A DNA stretch of 64,000 nt from Membranipora membranacea (lineage: Eukaryota > Bryozoa > Gymnolaemata > Cheilostomatida > Membraniporidae): assembly GCA_914767715.1 (NCBI GenBank), contig OU612066.1:32710283-32774282 (forward strand), written 5' to 3'. The position numbers were made by a program, and so were the translations under genes. This document shows positions 1 to 14,600 of this stretch, piece by piece. The notes beneath the pieces are model-generated. The model was not told where the DNA came from, did not search any database, and was given only the letters and a program-made list of their open reading frames with translations. How positions within the stretch are numbered: the stretch's first letter is position 1; each line of letters starts with the position of its first letter.

Positions 1-856
1 ATAATAGACTTGAACCAACCCTGAGTTAGGGCCTGACCCAGACACTAATCTCACATCTCCAATCTACAATCCACAGAACATTGTTTCTCAGTACTCAATA
101 TTAGATATCCACCAGTAGAATTTGGTAAATATGAGCGACAATTACCTTATCTAAGTCTTTGCTGTTATATTTCTACTTTTATTAAATTCCAGAGTGGGAA
201 TTCATCTTATGCCAGATGGTATTTCCCAGACCTTAATCAAAGCATAATTAGATAATATCTTCTCGCTGTAGTCTGAAATAATATTTGCTACGCTGATGGT
301 GCTGCAAATAGTGTCCCAACTTACTATTATGATACCTGTTGACCTTGATCAGATATTATTTCTAAGTTTTACAGAGACAGGGCATCGACTTGACCTTTAT
401 TCCACGAGTGATTCCCTATATTTAAAGAACTTGGGTATATGATGATGACCTAATTGTAGTAATTTTTGGATTGTCTGAAGAAATTTGACTACCTGTCTGA
501 TAATTCACCTTTTATTCTGGAAATCAACTAGTTGTAATTCAGCCAACAGCTGAATCGCTAAAATCTGCTGATCAAACAGAATTGTCAAAGTTTCTTGATG
601 AGGGAAATGGATAAAACTGAGAAACTCAGGTGATCCTATTTGGTTGCAAACATCTGCGAAAAATCATCAGTGACCATTCAAATTTTCTGATAGCTAGAAT
701 CCTAGTAACCCCTTTGACACTCAGAGAATAAATCGAAAGGTTAATGCTGCTATTTTATTTTAACCCAACACCGAAAAATCATTTTGGATAATAATATAAT
801 TCAGTTTAGTTTCATAATCGATATACAGTCGGCAACAAAGTCAAACTTTCACAGTT
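1..856. other. 3' flank of the SRCR/ZP gene
   Basis: This AT-rich stretch has no coding exon that I can support on either strand. The only signal is an AATAAA read on the minus strand at 754-759, suitably placed for 3' end formation of the SRCR/ZP transcript. Confidence 0.5.
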
Positions 857-2685
857 CTATTCCACATGGAAAGGTCCAGCTGTCACAAGCACTCTTTTTG
901 GATCACTTTCTTCCGATCTTTTACCAATGATTGTATCACCTGATGAGGCCACTGTGTGAGCACTGCAGCTTCTAGTGCACCTGGAACGATGAAATTGACA
1001 AATTATTGTTATGATCATTACTCAGTCTTGAGAGAGGTTGACATGTTTTTGGGTTTGACATATCCTGATTATATTAAGATTTCAAATGAAATTTTAATGA
1101 GACTTTTGCAGAAACCATGGGGTTTATAATGGAGTAGTTGTTAAAAAAAGGAAAAATTTCAAAAACTACATAGCATATCTGACAAAAAAATTGTAAATTG
1201 TGCAAAATCTCTCTAGATGTACAAAAATAACCATGAAAACAGAGCCTGTGGGACAATAATATAGAACAATCACCTTGACATGTTATCGACACCACACACA
1301 ATGACACTACAGTGCAGGTAGACACTCTGTCCGTGGTGCTGAGAGAAGAAACGCGTCAGAAGAGCAAACCTGTCCTGAGCCAACACACTGGCTCCGTAAG
1401 CTGTCTTACATCTGTAAAGTAATCAATATTAATATTAAGTTTCTTTGGAACCAAAGCATAAACAGATTACTAAACAGAGTAGTAGTGGGCTTGTTGTGAT
1501 TTGGTAAAGAACCATTACATAATTGCATTGTTCTGATCTGACAGCAACAAAAAATAAAAGCAAGAAGACGTGGAAGGATAAGCATTTTTCCTGTCATACC
1601 ATCCGCTTACCCATTTTCGATGACAAGCTGACCAGATGATGCATCAGTGGCATCTTTAGATCTTGTGATCCTACAGTCATCAATACCAACTCTTAGGTTA
1701 GGATCTGTGCTGTCTACACCAATATTACCAAACAAGTTCCTGCCCTTCCCTATACTTATTGTGGCTCCATTGTTAACCATCTTCGTGAACGTCGGGTCTG
1801 AGAACATCTTCAAGCTACAAATTAAATAATTCGTTTATAGGTTTTGTTTTTGTGTCAGGCTTCTCTATATGAATGGGCACCATGTGTTAACCAGCATAAT
1901 TGAGCCGTCAAAACTTACACATTTACCCGCAAGTTACTGTGACCTTTGATGCATAATACGAAACTGACCAAATTCTCGGCAAAGATACCATACCAATATT
2001 TGTGTGTCTCAAAATTAACAAACTTTACATGTAAGACATTATGTTTGGTTTTTTCATACTGACCTGACATCGAAATTGATGCTTTTCTCATTCTCGACAG
2101 CGAATGAATAGCTGTCTGACACAACGTCATAGCTAACATATTCTCTGTAAGATTTCAGGTTATATGTGCAGCGGTGAGTGAGAACTACCTCTGAGAAGTA
2201 CTGAACAGGAGACATCAATTTACTGGCATAAACCAGTGAATTAGTGAACACAATATTATCTTCTTCTACCTGGAAAAAAAGGAATAGTAAGGAAGAAAGA
2301 TATAAAGAACTCATAATATATAAGTATTATTCATGCAAAATACAGGCAACAGAAGTTTGAATGAAAACAACGTCTATGTCGGGCTGTCCAATGACTAGAG
2401 TTATATTGTTATTTGGTAACAGTCATTTATTAATAAATGTTTGATTAGTTTGCCTATTGATTCCTACCTCGACCTCGGCACCACATCCAGTAAGCGGGAT
2501 GTTATAGATGAGGTGTTCTCTCTCAGCAAACCCTGTGAATCCTGGACAGTTCTCACTCAGCGGTTGTAGATCCTCCAGCTCAAGTCCGAGTGTGATGAGT
2601 GTTGACTGATTTACAGTGATAATCATCTCCTGTGCTGCACACTCCAGGTGTATATTATCTGCTGGGTATTCCACTACATGACTTC
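857..2685 (-). other. ZP module 2 and C-terminus
   Basis: Exons are 2468-2685 ([19 protein letters not shown]), 2064-2269 ([11 protein letters not shown]), 1611-1814 ([20 protein letters not shown]), 1274-1411 ([11 protein letters not shown]) and 857-980 ([25 protein letters not shown], stop). All conserved parts of a polymerising ZP module are present, including the late paired cysteines. Basic residues near GKRSEE could be a cleavage site before the external hydrophobic patch; that is inference. Confidence 0.92.
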
Positions 2686-5600
2686 CTACAGACAAAGAAA
2701 ATTGAGCAACTGTGCCAAATCTTCCAGGGGATATGTTTGGCTTGATGATATCTCTAAACCATTAGCATATTGTATTATCTCTTCGGCAGATTACATATCC
2801 CAGTGGGTGGAAGTGAGCTAAACTGTCCATCTGGAGGAGATCATGTTCTAGCTCTAACAAATTATGCCTTAGTTTCAGTGCATTTTAATGCTTGCAAGGA
2901 ACTTATTAACAGTTTGCACAAATATAGACCAAATCTGAAGGAACATAGGGAGGTCGCAAATCCTATCCAAGAGCGAGAAACGATACAAGATACAACAACC
3001 TTGTAGTTAAATGTAGGACATTTCTTTTCTATTTGCGTGAGCTCCTAACACTGACCAACATTGATGTCAAATGTACCAACAAAGTGTGAATCTGACGACA
3101 AGCCCGTGTAGACAATTACAAGTTTTTCCAACCCTCTTTTTTTTCTATCGCGTTGAAAGTGTCGGAAATTGGATGATGGGATACTATTAGATCGAGCATT
3201 GAATTTTCTTTCAATTCCCTCGTAAAGCTTTTCACAAATTAGATTACCATTCCCATATCACTGAGAAGCTAAAAAGTTCAAGTTAGCTATGAGATAATAG
3301 AGCAAAGAATGTCATTGACAGGCGTCATTTGTATGTGAGATGAACGCTATGAATATCGTTTATTAAATTTAAATGACACAATTAATTGCAGATAACACCC
3401 AGTAACGCTTAAATCAATATTGAATTATGACAAGAGCCACATCAGGTAACTCACCCCTGAGATCATCAGTATTTACTATCAATCCAGGTTTAGCTTTGCT
3501 CTTTATGGAGGGGTCAGCATATAGATCAGCAGAGCACTGTAGATTTACTTGAGTGTCGTGGTTACTGAAGGTGAACACAGGGTAGCTGAATCTGAACTGA
3601 TCTGATGATAATACCTTAGTCCACTGGTTAGCTGGCTTTCTGTAAAAAGAACCAAATTTTAGCATAACTACCCTAAGGGGATTGCAAATTTAGATTAAAA
3701 CTAAAGTAGTGGTAAACTTTCAATATGAAGGAGAATCTGATACACTCTCTAATCGCAATTGAGTAAGCTAGAGTTATCTGCTGTTATTCACAAACCCTTT
3801 AGTGATGAGTGGAGTTCTCTGACTCTGATCACTAGAGACAGCCTCACAGGATGTAGGTGATGCTACCATGTTGTCCAGGCTAGATTCAATCTTTGCATGT
3901 ACCAGGTTACCCTGTTTGACTTGAGGTCGGGACTTTTCCGGACTATCATCCTTGTCGCCATCCAGTAACGACAAACTACAGGCAACAAAATGAATAATGT
4001 GGATAAAGATTGTGTGTTGTATGTTTGTATGTTTGTATGTTTGTATTTTTGTATGTTTGTATGTATGTATGTTCAACAACAATTTCTCAGTACTTGGTGT
4101 GAAAGGCTCTAAGATAAAACAATTTATTGCAAATATTTGAGAACAATAATCCTCTAGCAACCTCATCTGAGGAAAACAACCTGGGACTAACAACAGTATG
4201 TCAGTACTAGGTGTTAATTCCAATCTCAGATGTAGGTTAAATTAATGATCATCTTGTAACAATTTAGGAGGACAACTAACTGATATTTTATAACAGAAAA
4301 ATCCCCCTTAAACATATTCAATTGAAAAGCAATGGGCCATGTAAGCCTAATAACCCTAACATGTACTCAATGGTGTATACTGTATAGTGTGGCAATGGAG
4401 GAATGGGCAGTGCTGTTGGATACAAGTGCACAACTCCATGTAGTGAATAGCGAGCATACTCATTAGCATCATCAACCCATCCTGTATTTGGGATGGTGAG
4501 ATGGTGCAATCAATTAGCACGCCTGCCACTGACTGCCAAGCGAATGGTGCTGAAGGAGTTGAGGGTTCGAGTCCCATGGTGGGGGCTTCACGGTTGATTG
4601 TATCAGCCCCCAGCACACCCGTGTGTAATCTATTTATCGAGGAACTGACCTGATCTCTAGATATCCAGTGCTGTTTTTCAGGGTGAGAAGTCGACTGAGC
4701 ATTGGATTCAACCCTTGGCTGATTGTTTGGTTTGCGGTAAGTTTACACTTGAAAGGTATTCTAATAGAGTTGAAGAACTTGAGACCTCCTTGTTTTACTT
4801 TTGAGTCCTGTACTGCGTTTGAGTACACGATATCGTTCCCAACAACCTAAAAATTGAATTCGAGTTCCATAAGTGTGTGAGATCTGTGTCTGACTCAGTT
4901 CTTCAAATTCGTAATAATCACAATGGAATTCAAACAGATACCAAGCAATATGTAAAAGGCATGACCAAGATTATTCAAAGAACTAAACTAAAATTCCACA
5001 TCAACACCGTCATTTTAAAGACTTTGTTTGAGGCTGCTCTTTTGTATCACATCTTATTCTCCACATTTTATTCTATCATGTGAGCGATTTTCAGCTTTAG
5101 AATCCAGATATTGAGGAAGTTATGGCCTCTCGAACTTCCAGGGTGATTGCCTTCAATCGGCATTGGGAATAAGCGGATGTTTCCCCTGGGGTATGTCACA
5201 ACCATAGACATGTGGCATAGACATTATTAGTTAATACACTAATAATCACACAGATAAGATGATGATCAAAATTCAGACCTGGGTGGGAATCGAACCTGGG
5301 TCCCAATACCTATAGGCAACTTGAACCAACTAGGTTAGCCAGTAGACAATATAGCTCAGTATTAGCGTCGCCTGCAAAGCCATTCGGACCTGGGTTCGAG
5401 ACCGTTACAGATTTGAAAATTTTGATCATCAATATTAGTGACGTACCCTAGGGATTGCCGGCTGATTCTTACTGCCGATAAATTGCCGTCACCTTGGAAG
5501 TTTGAGAGGCCATAACTTCCTCAATATTTGGATTATAAAGCTGAAAATCGCTCACATGATAGAATAAAATATGGAGAATAAGATGTGATACAAAAGAGCA

Positions 5601-8600
5601 GCCTCAAACAAGGTCTTTAAGATAGTGCTTTGACATATGTAATGATTTGCATCCTAAACAGGTTCTAAGTTCCTTAGTTATTGTTGCCTTTGGGTTGTCT
5701 TTAGTTGAGTATTACCTTTATCACTCAGACTATGCAGCTCTGTGTCATTATTCTAGATTTACCGACTCAAACAGGAAGGATGATGAATGAATGAATCAAG
5801 GCATTGCCAGATTTGGCATATGAATGAACTACCTGTGTAGGGGGGAAGACTCAAAACCATTTTGAAGGCGTACCCGTACACTATACTAGACTGTGTGATT
5901 ATCGGAAGATCAAAGGTCTTGATGCAGGAAATATGAGCCATTTCCCTCCCCTATTCAAGTTGATGCAGACCGATATTTAAATTATCCATTAAATCTACAT
6001 CCCTATTTTATCAAAACCAGCAACTAAATAACAAATAATATATTGCATCATATCAAACACTTTTCGAACAGACTCAAAACTGTTACTCGAACTGATCACA
6101 TTATTAGGATGAGAATAATTGTCTTGCTAACCTTCCTGGCAGTAGAACAGTTGTTATAATCTGTTGAAAGCCAGACATGAGTGGAGTTGGAGTCAGATAA
6201 ACAACTTGGATCTAAGAGAGTCAGATGATCCGGTAAAAAGAAAAAATCTTCTTTTCTGATTGTTATCTTCATCCCTTGGGTCGCCAAACACACCACATTT
6301 ATACCATCGGCTTGAAAAAAACAATTGAATCAGCTAAGTGCAACCATATTCAAGCTCAGGTTATTATCAGGCTGAACAGATAAATCATGAGACTAAAACT
6401 ATGTAGCTCCGTCATCACTCATCGTATCAAACACCAATATATTACTTGCAGAATTTACTGTACAAAATATAACTTTGGGGTTCATTTTACCCGTTCTAAC
6501 ATTTTCAGACTAGAATACTTAGATGTCAATACCAAACTAGATATCAGCCACTATCATAAACTTAACCTTGATCTAAAACTCACCAGTGTGTAACCTTACC
6601 ATTAAGATTACTTCTGATTCCTGGCCTACCATGCTGCAATTTTGAGTAGATCATTTAGATCACTTTGAAAATCACTTCGCAGGTAGTTATCACCTGTTTC
6701 CATTAGTAGAGAGGGTAAGAAGTCAAAGATATGTAGATAAGGGAATTATCATCACTTACCAGTGCATGTTGAGTTGTCATCTGACAAGTAGAGATATCTC
6801 GGACATGTACAGTAATAGGATTTCTGAGTATCTACACAGCCATGCGAGCATCCACCATTTTCAATTAAACACTCATCTTTTTCTGAAAAGAAATCAATTA
6901 GATCCGAATCTAAAGCGAACATAAGATATGTCTGCAGTAATCCATGTGACAGTAATTAAAATCATATCTCAACTCGGCTGTTAATAGCAGAGCTGTCTTC
7001 ATATAATTCAACACAAACACCAACTGATGAAATATCTGACTCTTATCTATACCTAGCCAATGTGTTCGCTCTGATTGGTGGGTTGGGAGAAGAATAGCTG
7101 ACGCCAGGTCATATGATACTTTTAGGGAAATACATTTGACCTTGGCTTAGCATAACATGTAATAAACGTGGGATATTGCATAAGATGAAAATTTGTTGAA
7201 CAGCCGTTGTTTTGAACTCTCGGACATCCAAGCAGGCGCTACTTGTGATTGCAGGGCTCATCATCATTAAACAGATCAAAGCCAGCCACCAAAGTACTTT
7301 AATTTATCAAAAGTTAGGCAATACCAAGGTCAATGGTACTTTCCTGAAAGTAAAATATGACCTAGCATTGGCTTTTCCCACCCACTAGCCAGAGCCAACA
7401 CTTTGGCTACTTAGTTTACATATAGATCAACTTATTAAAAAATTATTTATCTACATATAAAGCCCACCTTTTTCACATGTTGAGTCATCATCAGGCAGAT
7501 AGAAGCTATCAGGACATGTGCAGGTATATGAGCCATCAGTATTAACACAAGTGTGTGAACAGTTACCATTGTTTATTGTGCATTCATCTATATCTGAAAG
7601 TGTAAGACATTTAGATTTCAAGTGAGCACAGAACAAAACACTGACTTAACACTACTTTCCATGAATACTAAATCATTTTGCAACTAAATATGACCTGAGA
7701 TGGTTTGTCAGCAGAGTCATTGTTTCCCACAAGCGCTAGGGGAGGCAAAAGTCGAGCTGAAGTGAGTGATGTAAGCATCCAGTGTGGGGGCTGGGCAAAG
7801 CCCAAACTTTTAAACATATATAAATATTAATAGAAATCGAAACTAACCTTTTCAATAAGCTGTTTCTAACAAAAGTTAATAAATATATATCATTTTATAA
7901 CTCTTTATTTACCTTTCAGTTTCTATGGGAAGATTTTCCTCCCTCTCATTTCTAACACTATGGGCCTGGTAAGTCACCCCAAATTATACTGTGAATCGCA
8001 CGCAATAGCAGACAGTTTATCAGCGCCAAAATATTATCACCTCATGGCAATGTATATGTGTATGTAATACCTACCAAAGCAGGATGTTCCATCACCGTCT
8101 AATTTATAACCTTGATGACATTTACACTCAAAATTTACCGCGTCGTTACTGACACAGATCTGGTCACATAGCTTTTTTCCTTGATCACAGACTAACTCTA
8201 CAACAAGAATGCGCTTTCATTGCATTATTTGCATAGGCCTTGATTGCACACTGCCTTATCAACAATGGCTAATATCAAAACTTAGTACATGTACTTCTCA
8301 TTTCATGTCAAAAATGTTGCCACCAAGCGGTGCTCTTTTAGAATAACTCCACGCTGATGTTTACTTATGCAGCAATTACAATGGTTAATATTGGAAAGCT
8401 CAAGATAAAAATGTCTCAAGAATAATTGGTTGTAAAACAGACTATAAAAATTGGGTCCATCTTTCTTATTTGAATATTCATATATATATCGTTGTATTTA
8501 CTTGCAGCACTGCAGTTAACCATGACATGCTCTGTATCTCCACAGTTCTCTACTCCCCAAGGGCTGTGCCCACAGTCTGTGATGTTATCTTCATCTCCTT

Positions 8601-11600
8601 TACACTCCAAGTCATCTAATAGGAATCCGCCTGCACAACAAGAAAAAATTTTGTAGGCGAATGTCTGATATTAATACCAACAATGTTATTAATACCAAAA
8701 TAACTGACTGCTAAAAATTTATCAGTTCGTGTATTTATTTAAGATACCTTAAATTACCTTGATATTGTGTCTCTGGTTGCATCAGACAATTCCACAATCA
8801 GTCAGATTCTAAAGACTTGGTGAACTGATTGGTAAAATTGTTGCCATGACATGACTAATTAGTATAAACATCATGAACCAAGCTAAATATATATGTGTGA
8901 TATCTATGTTTTAATGTATTCAAAAACTTACCTATGGTTTTTGCTTCCATACTGGTTCTGAATGACGTGAGTGCACGATGTTGACTTCGACAAACCACTT
9001 CTGCATCACTCCTATCGAAGCTATCATCACACACATACCCTCGCCTAGCAAAATGATATGTCCAGAAATTTGTCAAATGTGGTTTATTATAAATGCAAAG
9101 TAATGTAAACTTAAGAAAAACTGCATAAAGTTAACTCATCTAAACATAAAGTATTATGACCATGACAAATGACAATGATTGTTTTATGCCATTCAAAATA
9201 AGGAGTATATCAAATTCCTAGCTAGGTGAATTAATCCTGCACCTGAGAAATTTAAGATCTCTGATGACTACAAGCAAATATCGTCCTTCATGGTAGGGAA
9301 AGTAATACATCGAAGTACTGTCAATGACCAAACTGAATATTATAAGATCTGTTGGAAAGCCTGCTACTGAATATGAATAGCTGAACACAATCTCAGCGGG
9401 GATGGCAGAGTCACATATCTTAATGTTTCTTAAAATACCCCTCAAATCAAAAACTCCTGAAATTTTCAACAATGAAGCTTGTGTCATCATTTCCATTGCC
9501 CATCAAAGGCTGAGATGTTGCTGATTTTCACTGGTAATGTTACAATCAATGTTGTCAAGTGATATTCTGAGATTCTGTGCAGTGATAAACAATGTGGGCT
9601 TATCTTTGGCGTTTTCGTCCGAAGAACGGTGTGAATCAATGTCTGTAAGATGTCCGAAGACTCAAGGTGTATGCTCTCTTTACACGCAGCTATAAATTAT
9701 TGGCTGTGGTAGTGGTTATATTAGAAGCATTAATGCCATTCTTCACTGTTTTTCAAAATAGCGGACACAACAGCAAAAGGCAGTTTATGCATTTAGAAAT
9801 GGTGCAGCGATGAGAAACTGTCTTTTGCTGTTGTGTAATATCAACCCTCATTCTTAACCTTTAATCATCTTCAGCAGTTCAATCAAGTTCTTTTGCAAAA
9901 GCTTTGTACACCTTTATTTAACAGGATGATTGTAATAAGGTAAAAAACACATTGAATGTGAAAGGATCAGTTTGGGAATTCAAATTGACAGTAAGTATAG
10001 ACTTTCTTTTATTGATATTCTTATTCCTCTAACGCAGCAGAACAAAGTCTATTTTTGAGAATATGATTTTTTATTTAATTTTTAATATGAAGTGTTTTCT
10101 CAAGGTTTTACAATACTAATCAATCAGATTAAAAATAATTTGTCATGATAATAAACTTTGACAAATCTTCAATATGTTGATTTCACTATTATTTATATAC
10201 AGACCTTGATATGGCCTTCTCTTAACATCCTCTTCATTGGAATTATCTGTTTTGAAAGAAACTCACAGCTCTGTTGATATTCAGTATTATTGCGGGGCAG
10301 AATGTTATTGCACAGATAATTACAATTTCATCAATATGGTATTAGCAGTACATCTATGCCCAAGGGGTTACTCACCTGCCTGAGTGATACACCTGCAGGA
10401 TACCCTCATAACTTTCTTCTCCATCCACAAGTGTGATGTCGCCATCCTACAAGACATTTGTTGAAAAGTATGCGAGAGGTGGCTAATAAAGTTTTTTGGA
10501 AAATCTACCCAAAAAAAATAGCGTTTCTTCTAACAAAAAGTGGGATTTTGATGTTGACTCTGCTGTAAACAAAACCTATTGGTCCATTGAGAACATGGGT
10601 TGTTACATGTTTGATCTGATCTGAAAAAATCTTTTGATAAATCGATAAAATAAGAATGGAAAACCCTAGAACAATAACCTTAAATTGACTGAAATTTCCT
10701 TTCCTTTCCTTCAACAAAAGTTAGAGCTCTTATCTTTCATTTTTCAATACACAAATCAAGCATGATTGCTGAAGAACTATCTTGTGAGGAATATAAGGCA
10801 CAATTGGATTGAGTATAGGATCATAGACACCTGCCTTTCCGGTTTCATTGCAGTAAATGTACACATGCCAATTCATATTGCAGCTGTGAGCCCCCCATGT
10901 ATCATGGTTACAATCTGCTAGATTTGTCTCACTACCATCACAATTGACATTGTCCAGTAAAAAGAAACCACCTGAGCATACAAATAGACAAGATTTAGCT
11001 TAAAGCAGAAGTAACAAGTGCAGAGCTCAGATACTTGTTCAAGGTCACCTTGCAAGTTTTAGTATTTTCATAACTCTTTAATTTGCAGGTTTGGTGTACA
11101 CTAGGTCCGTCTCATTCTCATAGTCTGATTAAAGACTTACTTTGAGGCTGCTCTTCTGTATCATAAATCATCTTATTCTCCATATTCTATTCTATCATGT
11201 GAGCAATTTCTAGCTGTAGAATCCTAATATTGAGGAAGTGATGATCTCTCAACTGTCAAGTTGATGTCCGCCAATCTGCGTTGGGAGTCCCTGCACCACG
11301 TCACATTTATTGTGAATAATTTAACAGATAATATGATGATCAATATATGATGGGTACTGGGGGTTTTCAAACCAGGAATTATGGTCCAGCAGGCGGTGCA
11401 ACTACCACTGCGCTATATTTTCCACTGCCTCAGACAGCCGAACCTTGTGGTGCGATGGTAGAGCCGTTGCCGCCAGCACCTTAGGTCCTGGGTTCGAGAC
11501 CCACATGCACCAATGTTAGTTTGATAATCATCATTTCTGTGTTATTAATCATAGTAAATGTGACCTAGTGCAGGGATTCCAAGTGCTGATTGACTTGAAA

Positions 11601-14600
11601 GTTCGAGAAACCTTTACTTCCCTCAATTTCAGTTTCCTAAAGCTGGAATATGGAGTATAGGATTTGATAAAAAAGAGCAGACTCAATGTATGTCTTCAAG
11701 AGCTTTACCATGATATAAAAAATTGTATATGAGTCTTTCTCCTTTTAAAGTATTTTTGCGTGGTTAGTTGTATATTTTCCATTAAGGGCCCAATGTTCAT
11801 CTAAGCTACGTTGGTTTTAATCTTATCACTAACTTTTGAAAATTTTAGATGGAGCAATGTTAAATGTGTGAAAGAGATGACTCAACATCAATCAATCGAT
11901 CAATAAAAGTAGTACCATGTTTGGTTAGAACAATAGATGCACCGATAGAGAGAACAAGGAACATCCCCCCCCCCCCCACCTACATGAATTGTAAGTAGAA
12001 AAAAGAATATTGGCTAATACCGTACATGTGACGAAAACATAATAGGTACTATTCATACTAGCCTGTCTTGACAAGCTTTGTTCGGTGGGGGGGGGGAGGA
12101 GGGAACAAAGCTTGTTCCCTCCCCCCCCCCCACCGAACAAAGCTTTGTCAAGACAGGCTATATTCATACTATCTCTCAGATTATCTCTATATTGTACCTC
12201 AAATGTTCACCATCCAATATTCAGCAGAAAAGCTCTGAGAAACAATGGTGACAATCCGAGTCATGGTATGCCATACTATGACAAAAAAAGGGTCTAGATC
12301 GAAAATATCATTTTGTAGTCAACAAGGCCAGGACCAAAGATATATCAATTCTTCTACAGTTCAGTTCCACATAATATGGCAAGCCAAAAACTGGCGGTGG
12401 TGAGTTGCTGCGCTATGTAAGAGGCCTGCAAACTCCACAGTCAGTATCATGAGAGGGTTACTCCAATAAATTTCACTATTTTAAGACTGCACAAAATGGC
12501 TAGCATTTCTTCCCGCAACTTGTTGTCTTCTTTAGTGTAGATACAACATAATATGCTTATTCTACTTATGTACTATTCATTTTATGTACTAATTTATGAT
12601 AAAAAGAAAAAATTTATTATAGGTATGGTTATAAGGTTCCTCATAATTTGTAATAGCCCAAAGTGCTGCTGATTGGAAGCAAAACATCGATTATGGTAAT
12701 CCTTACCGTCAGTAAGCTTTTCACCACTGGCTGCACTGACACCAACGGCAATCAGGCCTTTGAAGCCCAAGTTTTTACATGCTGTTTGAGCCAATGTCTC
12801 TAAGGATCTTTGTGTACGTGGATAACACACATATCCCCATCTGGAAGTGCAGGAAAATAATCCAAGTAAAGCCCATAGTTCAATGGCATACATGAACCTG
12901 TCAGGGAAATGTTTTGCAGCAACAGAAAATCTTGTTTTATTTCTCATGGCAAAAAATCAAAATAATGCTTCAAGAAATGGAACTTATCATTATATTATGC
13001 TTTATTAGCAGAATGCTCAGTATTCAACCACTAGCCCCCTTGCGTTTTCCTCAAGTCCCAGTCATTGGCAGCATTGATACATGTTATGTTACAATGTGAC
13101 ATACTTTTTCATACCGTGTCTCAATAGCTTTACCTCGTAGCTTGTATCGGATCAGCATTAGTTTCCCATTTTTATAGATATATTCAGACAGAGGCTCCAC
13201 TATCATTTTAATCAAACAGCATAAAATATTGTCATTTCCACTATCTCTGCTAACCTTGATTTGTAGAAAACTTTGAGTACTCCTTCCTGCTTGGTGCTAC
13301 CATCTACCAAAGCAACATCTCCATCCTTATATAATGGTTTACGCTACAAATGAAACATAAGGATGAGAAAAGTGCACATAATAAGTAGGACCAACGCATG
13401 AAATCATTGATGGTCCGATGGATCAGATCAGGAATACTCAACGTAAATCAGAGAACCATCCAATTTATCAATACATTAACCTGGTTACAGAACTTCATGG
13501 AAATTAAAGGTGCAGCGAACATTGTACCTGAATCTGTGGTCCACATTTGACATACAGGTGGGTATTGCCGTTGCAGTTATGCTCTCCCCATCTGCTATGT
13601 TTACATTCCTCCAGATTAGTCTCATTCCCAATACAATTCATGTTTGACAACAGAAAGAACTGATCTATTGAAAATGGCATTAATAAATCCATACAACATG
13701 CTATATCAAATGCTTGTAAAAAACGGATCAATGTCCATCATAAAATAACAGCCCTATTCAATGATAGTATGCATAGTGGATCAAACATACAGATCTACCT
13801 ATTGTTCTGCAGCTAACAATCATTGGAATTCTTTGACCTTTTTTTGTCATGCCTATACTGATTTGGCGTTGTGAGCTGGGAACGCCATAAAATTTGAGTC
13901 ACAGTGGGCTGTTTTTTTTTTACTATTCAAATCATACAAGGTATATGGTAATAGTGTATGAGGTTAACACAAACAGATTTGGAAATGGAGTAATGCTGTC
14001 ATGAATAAGAAGCTGAAGGTAGCTTTCCTATATCAAAATAATTTACTCATCATGATAGTTCAGTAACTCCATAATTATAATATCATAAAGCAGTTGACAA
14101 GTACCACACATGTATAGTCACTGTGAGGTTATGTGACATATTTGTTCTCATGAAACTTTGGCATCACAGTACACCAACTATACACATTAATAATCAGGAA
14201 GTACAACAGAATAATAAAGAGGACTTACCAGAGTCATCTACCCTATACCCTTTCCTGATAGATGTGAGTATATAGCTACTGTTAATATTACGACAGGCAA
14301 CTTCACCGAGTGTAAAATAACTTGCTGGTGATTGCATGCGATCACACACATATCCCAAACTGTAAGAAGAGACAGAGAGAACTGAGGCTATGACATGATC
14401 TGATATTTTAAACTGGCAACCGTGATACATAATCTAATAGGATTATTAAAAGTTTGAATTTACAATTATTTAGTTTGGTACCACGGTGATTTGCTCGGGG
14501 TTTTGAAAAATTTACTGATACTGGATGGTAAAACGACGAATCGGTAAGAGGTTGAAACCATCCAAACCTACAACACTATGTCACTTTTCGTCAGATGGCT

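Larger units (their letters stand above)
3455..6310 (-). other. ZP module 1, lacking its C-terminal end
   Basis: Exons are 6132-6310 (ZP-N start, [15 protein letters not shown]), 4650-4846 (NDIVYSNAV and IRIPFKCKL), 3796-3975 (ZP-C, with a [11 protein letters not shown] strand and SPTSCEA) and 3455-3639 ([19 protein letters not shown]). The usual final cysteine-rich exon and basic cleavage region are missing. The last exon, at a strong GTGAGT donor, joins in frame to the second ZP module. The cysteine expected just after the ITKG stretch is also absent. Confidence 0.88.
10835..13343 (-). other. SRCR domain 4 (three exons, GC-AG intron follows)
   Basis: Exons are 13255-13343, 12707-12840 and 10835-10971. 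Landmarks are [28 protein letters not shown], then [13 protein letters not shown] and VYIYC. The reading frame into SRCR 5 is kept only if the third exon ends at AAG followed by GCAGGT, a GC donor. The nearby GT, four bases further on, would break the frame. Confidence 0.9.

Noticed and set aside
4877-5083. Plus-strand open frame of 68 codons
   Set aside because: It overlaps the arm of a foldback element and has no similarity to a known protein.
5828-5960. Minus-strand stretch with AHISCIKTF and YGYAFKMVL, superficially ZP-like
   Set aside because: The flanking ZP exons 6132-6310 and 4650-4846 join directly in phase 0 and complete the ZP-N fold, leaving no room for it.
11925-12297. Open frames on both strands across the 12.06-kb hairpin
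   Set aside because: They arise from the palindrome's G and C runs and mirror each other.
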